Shown piece by piece: positions 5,212 to 7,772 of a stretch of DNA of 7,772 bases (its first letter is position 1; each line of letters starts with the position of its first letter). Position numbers and translations under genes: made by a program. The notes under the pieces were generated by a model. That model ran no database searches. It was not told the origin of the DNA and was given only the letters and a program-made list of their open reading frames with translations. This DNA is from Erysipelotrichaceae bacterium (GTDB lineage Bacteria; Bacillota_I; Bacilli_A; Erysipelotrichales; Erysipelotrichaceae), in the NCBI GenBank assembly GCA_024709285.1, contig JANJWY010000114.1, forward strand, positions 1-7,772, written 5' to 3'.

Positions 5212-7772
5212 TTAATCTTCTGCGCTGACCCGAGTCATCTCTTCCGGAAGCGAAATATAATCATCTTTGTCTGCATTTCGCTCTTCACGATCCAACTTCA
5301 ACTCAGCAGCTAAGGCCATAATTTCCTCTGTAGACTCACGATAATTCTTCGCACCTGTACCCGCCGGAATCAGCTTACCGATAATGACATTCTCCTTCAA
5401 GCCCATCAATGTATCGATTTTGCCCTTGATTGCAGCATCCGTCAATACTTTGGTCGTCTCTTGGAAAGAAGCCGCCGATAAGAATGAATCGGTTTCAACC
5501 GAAGCCTTCGAAATACCCAACAGCGTCGGACCGAAGATGGCCGGACGTTTGTTCGATAACAGTGCCTTACGGTTGATATTGGTGATTTGCGGCAAGGATA
5601 TTTGCATACCCGCCGACAGCGATGTATCCTGACCGTCAATGATGATAACTTTACGCAACATCTGACGAATCATGACTTCTACGTGTTTATCCGAAATTTC
5701 AATACCTTGAGAAGCATATACCTTTTTGACTTCTTTCAGAATATACTTCTGAACTTCCGCCACACCGGCAACTTCCAATAATTCCTTCGGATTGACCTGA
5801 CCTTCCGTCAGTTTGTCTCCGGCCAGAACTTCCGATCCGACCTTCAGCCAAGAACGCTTGGTTTGAGTCATATCGATTTCATGTTCGATGCTTTCCTTCT
5901 CATTGGAAACCACGATCTTCATGCGACCGCCCGATTCCGGATCGATGACATCCGTGATGGTTCCATCGATTTTAGAAAGTACGGCAGCACTCTTGGGATG
6001 ACGGGCTTCAAACAATTCTTCAACACGAGGCAAACCTTGCGTGATATCTTGTCCTTCAGCAGCCGCAACCCCACCGGTATGGAAGGTACGCATGGTCAGC
6101 TGAGTACCCGGTTCACCGATGGATTGAGCAGCCATGATTCCCACAGCTTCCCCAACCTCAACGATTTTACCGGTCGCCATGTTGCGACCATAACAACGCT
6201 TACAAATACCATAGGTAGAATCACATGTAAATACATTGCGAATATGCATTTTCCTTACATCAGCAGCCACGATGCGCTTCGCTGTTGCTTCGTTGATAAA
6301 CTCATCTTCTTCAATCAATACTTCTTTTGTAACCGGATCGATGATCGTCTCTTTCGAATAACGACCGACCAAACGGTCATATAAACCTTCAATGACGGAA
6401 TTTGTCTTACGATCGACGATTTCTTCGACTAAATAGCCGCGATCGGTCCCGCAATCTTCTTCATTGATAATGACATCTTGAGCAACATCGACCAAACGAC
6501 GAGTCAGGTATCCGGATTCAGCCGTTTTTAACGCAGTATCCGTCAACCCCTTACGAACGCCATGGGTCGAGATAAAGAACTCAGACACATTCAGCCCTTC
6601 GCGGAACGAAGAGTAAATCGGTACTTCGATAATGCTCGCCTGATATTCCTTCTTCGATTTCGACTGAGTCGGTTTCGCCATTAATCCGCGCATACCGGCC
6701 AACTGCGTAAAGTGAGAACGGTTACCACGGGCACCGGAAATCGCCATCATGTTGATCGGGTTTTTACGTGGCAGATTTTCCATCAGTTCATCACCGATTT
6801 GAAGCTTCACGTTGTCCCACAATTGTGTTAAGTGACGTTCCCATTCGCGAGCCGTCAAACGTCCGCGCTTGTATAATCTCATGAGTTCGGCAGCTTTTTC
6901 TTTTCCGTATTCAACATATTTCTGCTTGTTCGGAGCTACGTTGATATCCGCTAATGAAACCGTCATGCCGGCAATCGTTGAATATTTAAATCCTAAATCT
7001 TTGATCTGATCCAAGATTTCCGAAGTCTTCTTGGTTGAATAACGATTAAATACTTCCGTGATGATCAATCCCAAATCTTTCTTTTTGAAATCCTTGGCAT
7101 TTTCCATCTTAGAAATGACTTCCTTGACATTGGCACCCTGTGGGATAAAGTACTTATCCGGAGTGGCAATAAAGTTTGCGGCGGTGATTTCATTGATATA
7201 CGGAAAGTCCGAAGGGAACATTTCGTTGAAAATCAACTTACCGGCCGTAGTGACTAAGAACATCTTATTTTGATCTTCTGTAAAGGTATCTTTGTTAAGC
7301 GAAGATGCCCGAACAGCAACACGGGTGTGAAGATGAATCTGTCTGTTTTCATAAGCCATCAAAGCTTCATTGCGACTTTTGAATACGCGGCCTTCATTAG
7401 CCCCGTATCCTCTCCACAAATCAGCCGTCTCCTGATCGCCCAAAGTTTCCAGTAAATCAGCCTTCTTAAAGAACTCATCGGCCATTTCTTCCATGTTTAA
7501 GTAGAAGTTTCCCAAGACCATGTCTTGAGATGGCGTAACGATCGGCTTACCGTCTTTTGGACCCAAAATGTTATTGGAACCCAACATCAGGATTTCAGCT
7601 TCGGCACGAGCCTCTTCAGATAATGGTACGTGAACAGCCATTTGGTCACCGTCAAAGTCAGCATTGAATGCCGGAGTTACCAACGGATGCAGACGGATGG
7701 CTCTTCCTTCAACCAGTTTCGGGAAGAAGGCTTGGATACCCAAGCGGTGCAACGTCGGTGCACGGTTCAACA
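5212..7772 (-). CDS. rpoC: DNA-directed RNA polymerase beta' subunit, C-terminal part
   Basis: Catalytic large subunit of RNA polymerase; about 420 N-terminal residues lie beyond the right edge. The first complete codon (7768-7770) is TTG, an internal Leu of the L-N-R-A-P-T-L-H-R motif, not a start. Numbering from it: N-A-D-F-D-G-D at 36-42 with the three Mg-binding Asp (38, 40, 42); the S-G-A-R-G segment at 345-349; F-loop F-R-E-G-L at 389-393; bridge helix about 394-429 with H-G-V-R-K-G; zinc ligands Cys440, 516, 523 and 526; trigger loop with R561 and H564 in M-R-T-F-H-T-G-G. No large trigger-loop insertion is present, as in Firmicutes. Compared with B. subtilis as I recall it, there is an extra stretch of about 25 residues within 92-125 and about 9 within 368-379, and Ile replaces Asp before S-G-A-R-G. 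The end, P-A-G-T-G then an acidic tail, is normal. The str operon follows after 163 bp. Confidence 0.98.
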   Translation of the reverse strand, partial: LNRAPTLHRLGIQAFFPKLVEGRAIRLHPLVTPAFNADFDGDQMAVHVPLSEEARAEAEILMLGSNNILGPKDGKPIVTPSQDMVLGNFYLNMEEMADEFFKKADLLETLGDQETADLWRGYGANEGRVFKSRNEALMAYENRQIHLHTRVAVRASSLNKDTFTEDQNKMFLVTTAGKLIFNEMFPSDFPYINEITAANFIATPDKYFIPQGANVKEVISKMENAKDFKKKDLGLIITEVFNRYSTKKTSEILDQIKDLGFKYSTIAGMTVSLADINVAPNKQKYVEYGKEKAAELMRLYKRGRLTAREWERHLTQLWDNVKLQIGDELMENLPRKNPINMMAISGARGNRSHFTQLAGMRGLMAKPTQSKSKKEYQASIIEVPIYSSFREGLNVSEFFISTHGVRKGLTDTALKTAESGYLTRRLVDVAQDVIINEEDCGTDRGYLVEEIVDRKTNSVIEGLYDRLVGRYSKETIIDPVTKEVLIEEDEFINEATAKRIVAADVRKMHIRNVFTCDSTYGICKRCYGRNMATGKIVEVGEAVGIMAAQSIGEPGTQLTMRTFHTGGVAAAEGQDITQGLPRVEELFEARHPKSAAVLSKIDGTITDVIDPESGGRMKIVVSNEKESIEHEIDMTQTKRSWLKVGSEVLAGDKLTEGQVNPKELLEVAGVAEVQKYILKEVKKVYASQGIEISDKHVEVMIRQMLRKVIIIDGQDTSLSAGMQISLPQITNINRKALLSNKRPAIFGPTLLGISKASVETDSFLSAASFQETTKVLTDAAIKGKIDTLMGLKENVIIGKLIPAGTGAKNYRESTEEIMALAAELKLDREERNADKDDYISLPEEMTRVSAED

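Noticed and set aside
5863..6384. A 173-codon plus-strand open frame opposite rpoC.
   Set aside because: Antisense shadow of a fully conserved rpoC region covering the zinc site and trigger loop.
7768..7770. TTG as the start codon of a separate 852-residue protein.
   Set aside because: It is an internal Leu of the conserved L-N-R-A-P-T-L-H-R motif of RpoC; the gene simply continues beyond the window.

Overview
This window is the end of the rpoBC operon and the whole str operon of a low-to-moderate G+C Firmicute (Bacillota), all on the minus strand. Two small YciI-family genes lie beyond tuf. The S12 protein carries the roughly 13-residue insertion seen in Gram-positive S12 proteins such as that of Bacillus subtilis, and RpoC lacks the large trigger-loop insertion of Enterobacteria. 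The Shine-Dalgarno sequences are strong AAAGGAG/AGGAGG types. Trp is read from TGG and TGA is used as a stop, so a Mycoplasma-type code is unlikely. Erysipelotrichia or a neighbouring class is my guess for the lineage, made from protein character only.

Layout in the direction of transcription (right to left): the 3' two thirds of rpoC (running off the right edge, ending at 5212); a 163-bp gap with a strong hairpin, a good promoter and leader hairpins; rpsL (S12), rpsG (S7) and fusA (EF-G), separated by about 30 bp each; a 74-bp gap with what looks like a private promoter for tuf; tuf (EF-Tu); a perfect 10-bp intrinsic terminator; and a small YciI-like gene. A second YciI-like gene on the plus strand (54-353) converges on the first. 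The two stop codons are two bases apart, and one hairpin that overlaps both coding ends probably terminates both transcripts.

The rpoC-rpsL-rpsG-fusA-tuf block makes the transcription and translation core: the RNA polymerase beta' subunit, two small-subunit ribosomal proteins and the two main elongation GTPases. The promoters suggest at least three transcription units: rpoBC with read-through, rpsL-rpsG-fusA(-tuf), and tuf alone. The YciI genes have no obvious functional link to translation.

I do not see an undescribed multi-gene system here. The points worth a second look are regulatory architecture (the rpoC-rpsL junction, the tuf promoter, the shared terminator), two insertions in RpoC, and the convergent YciI pair.
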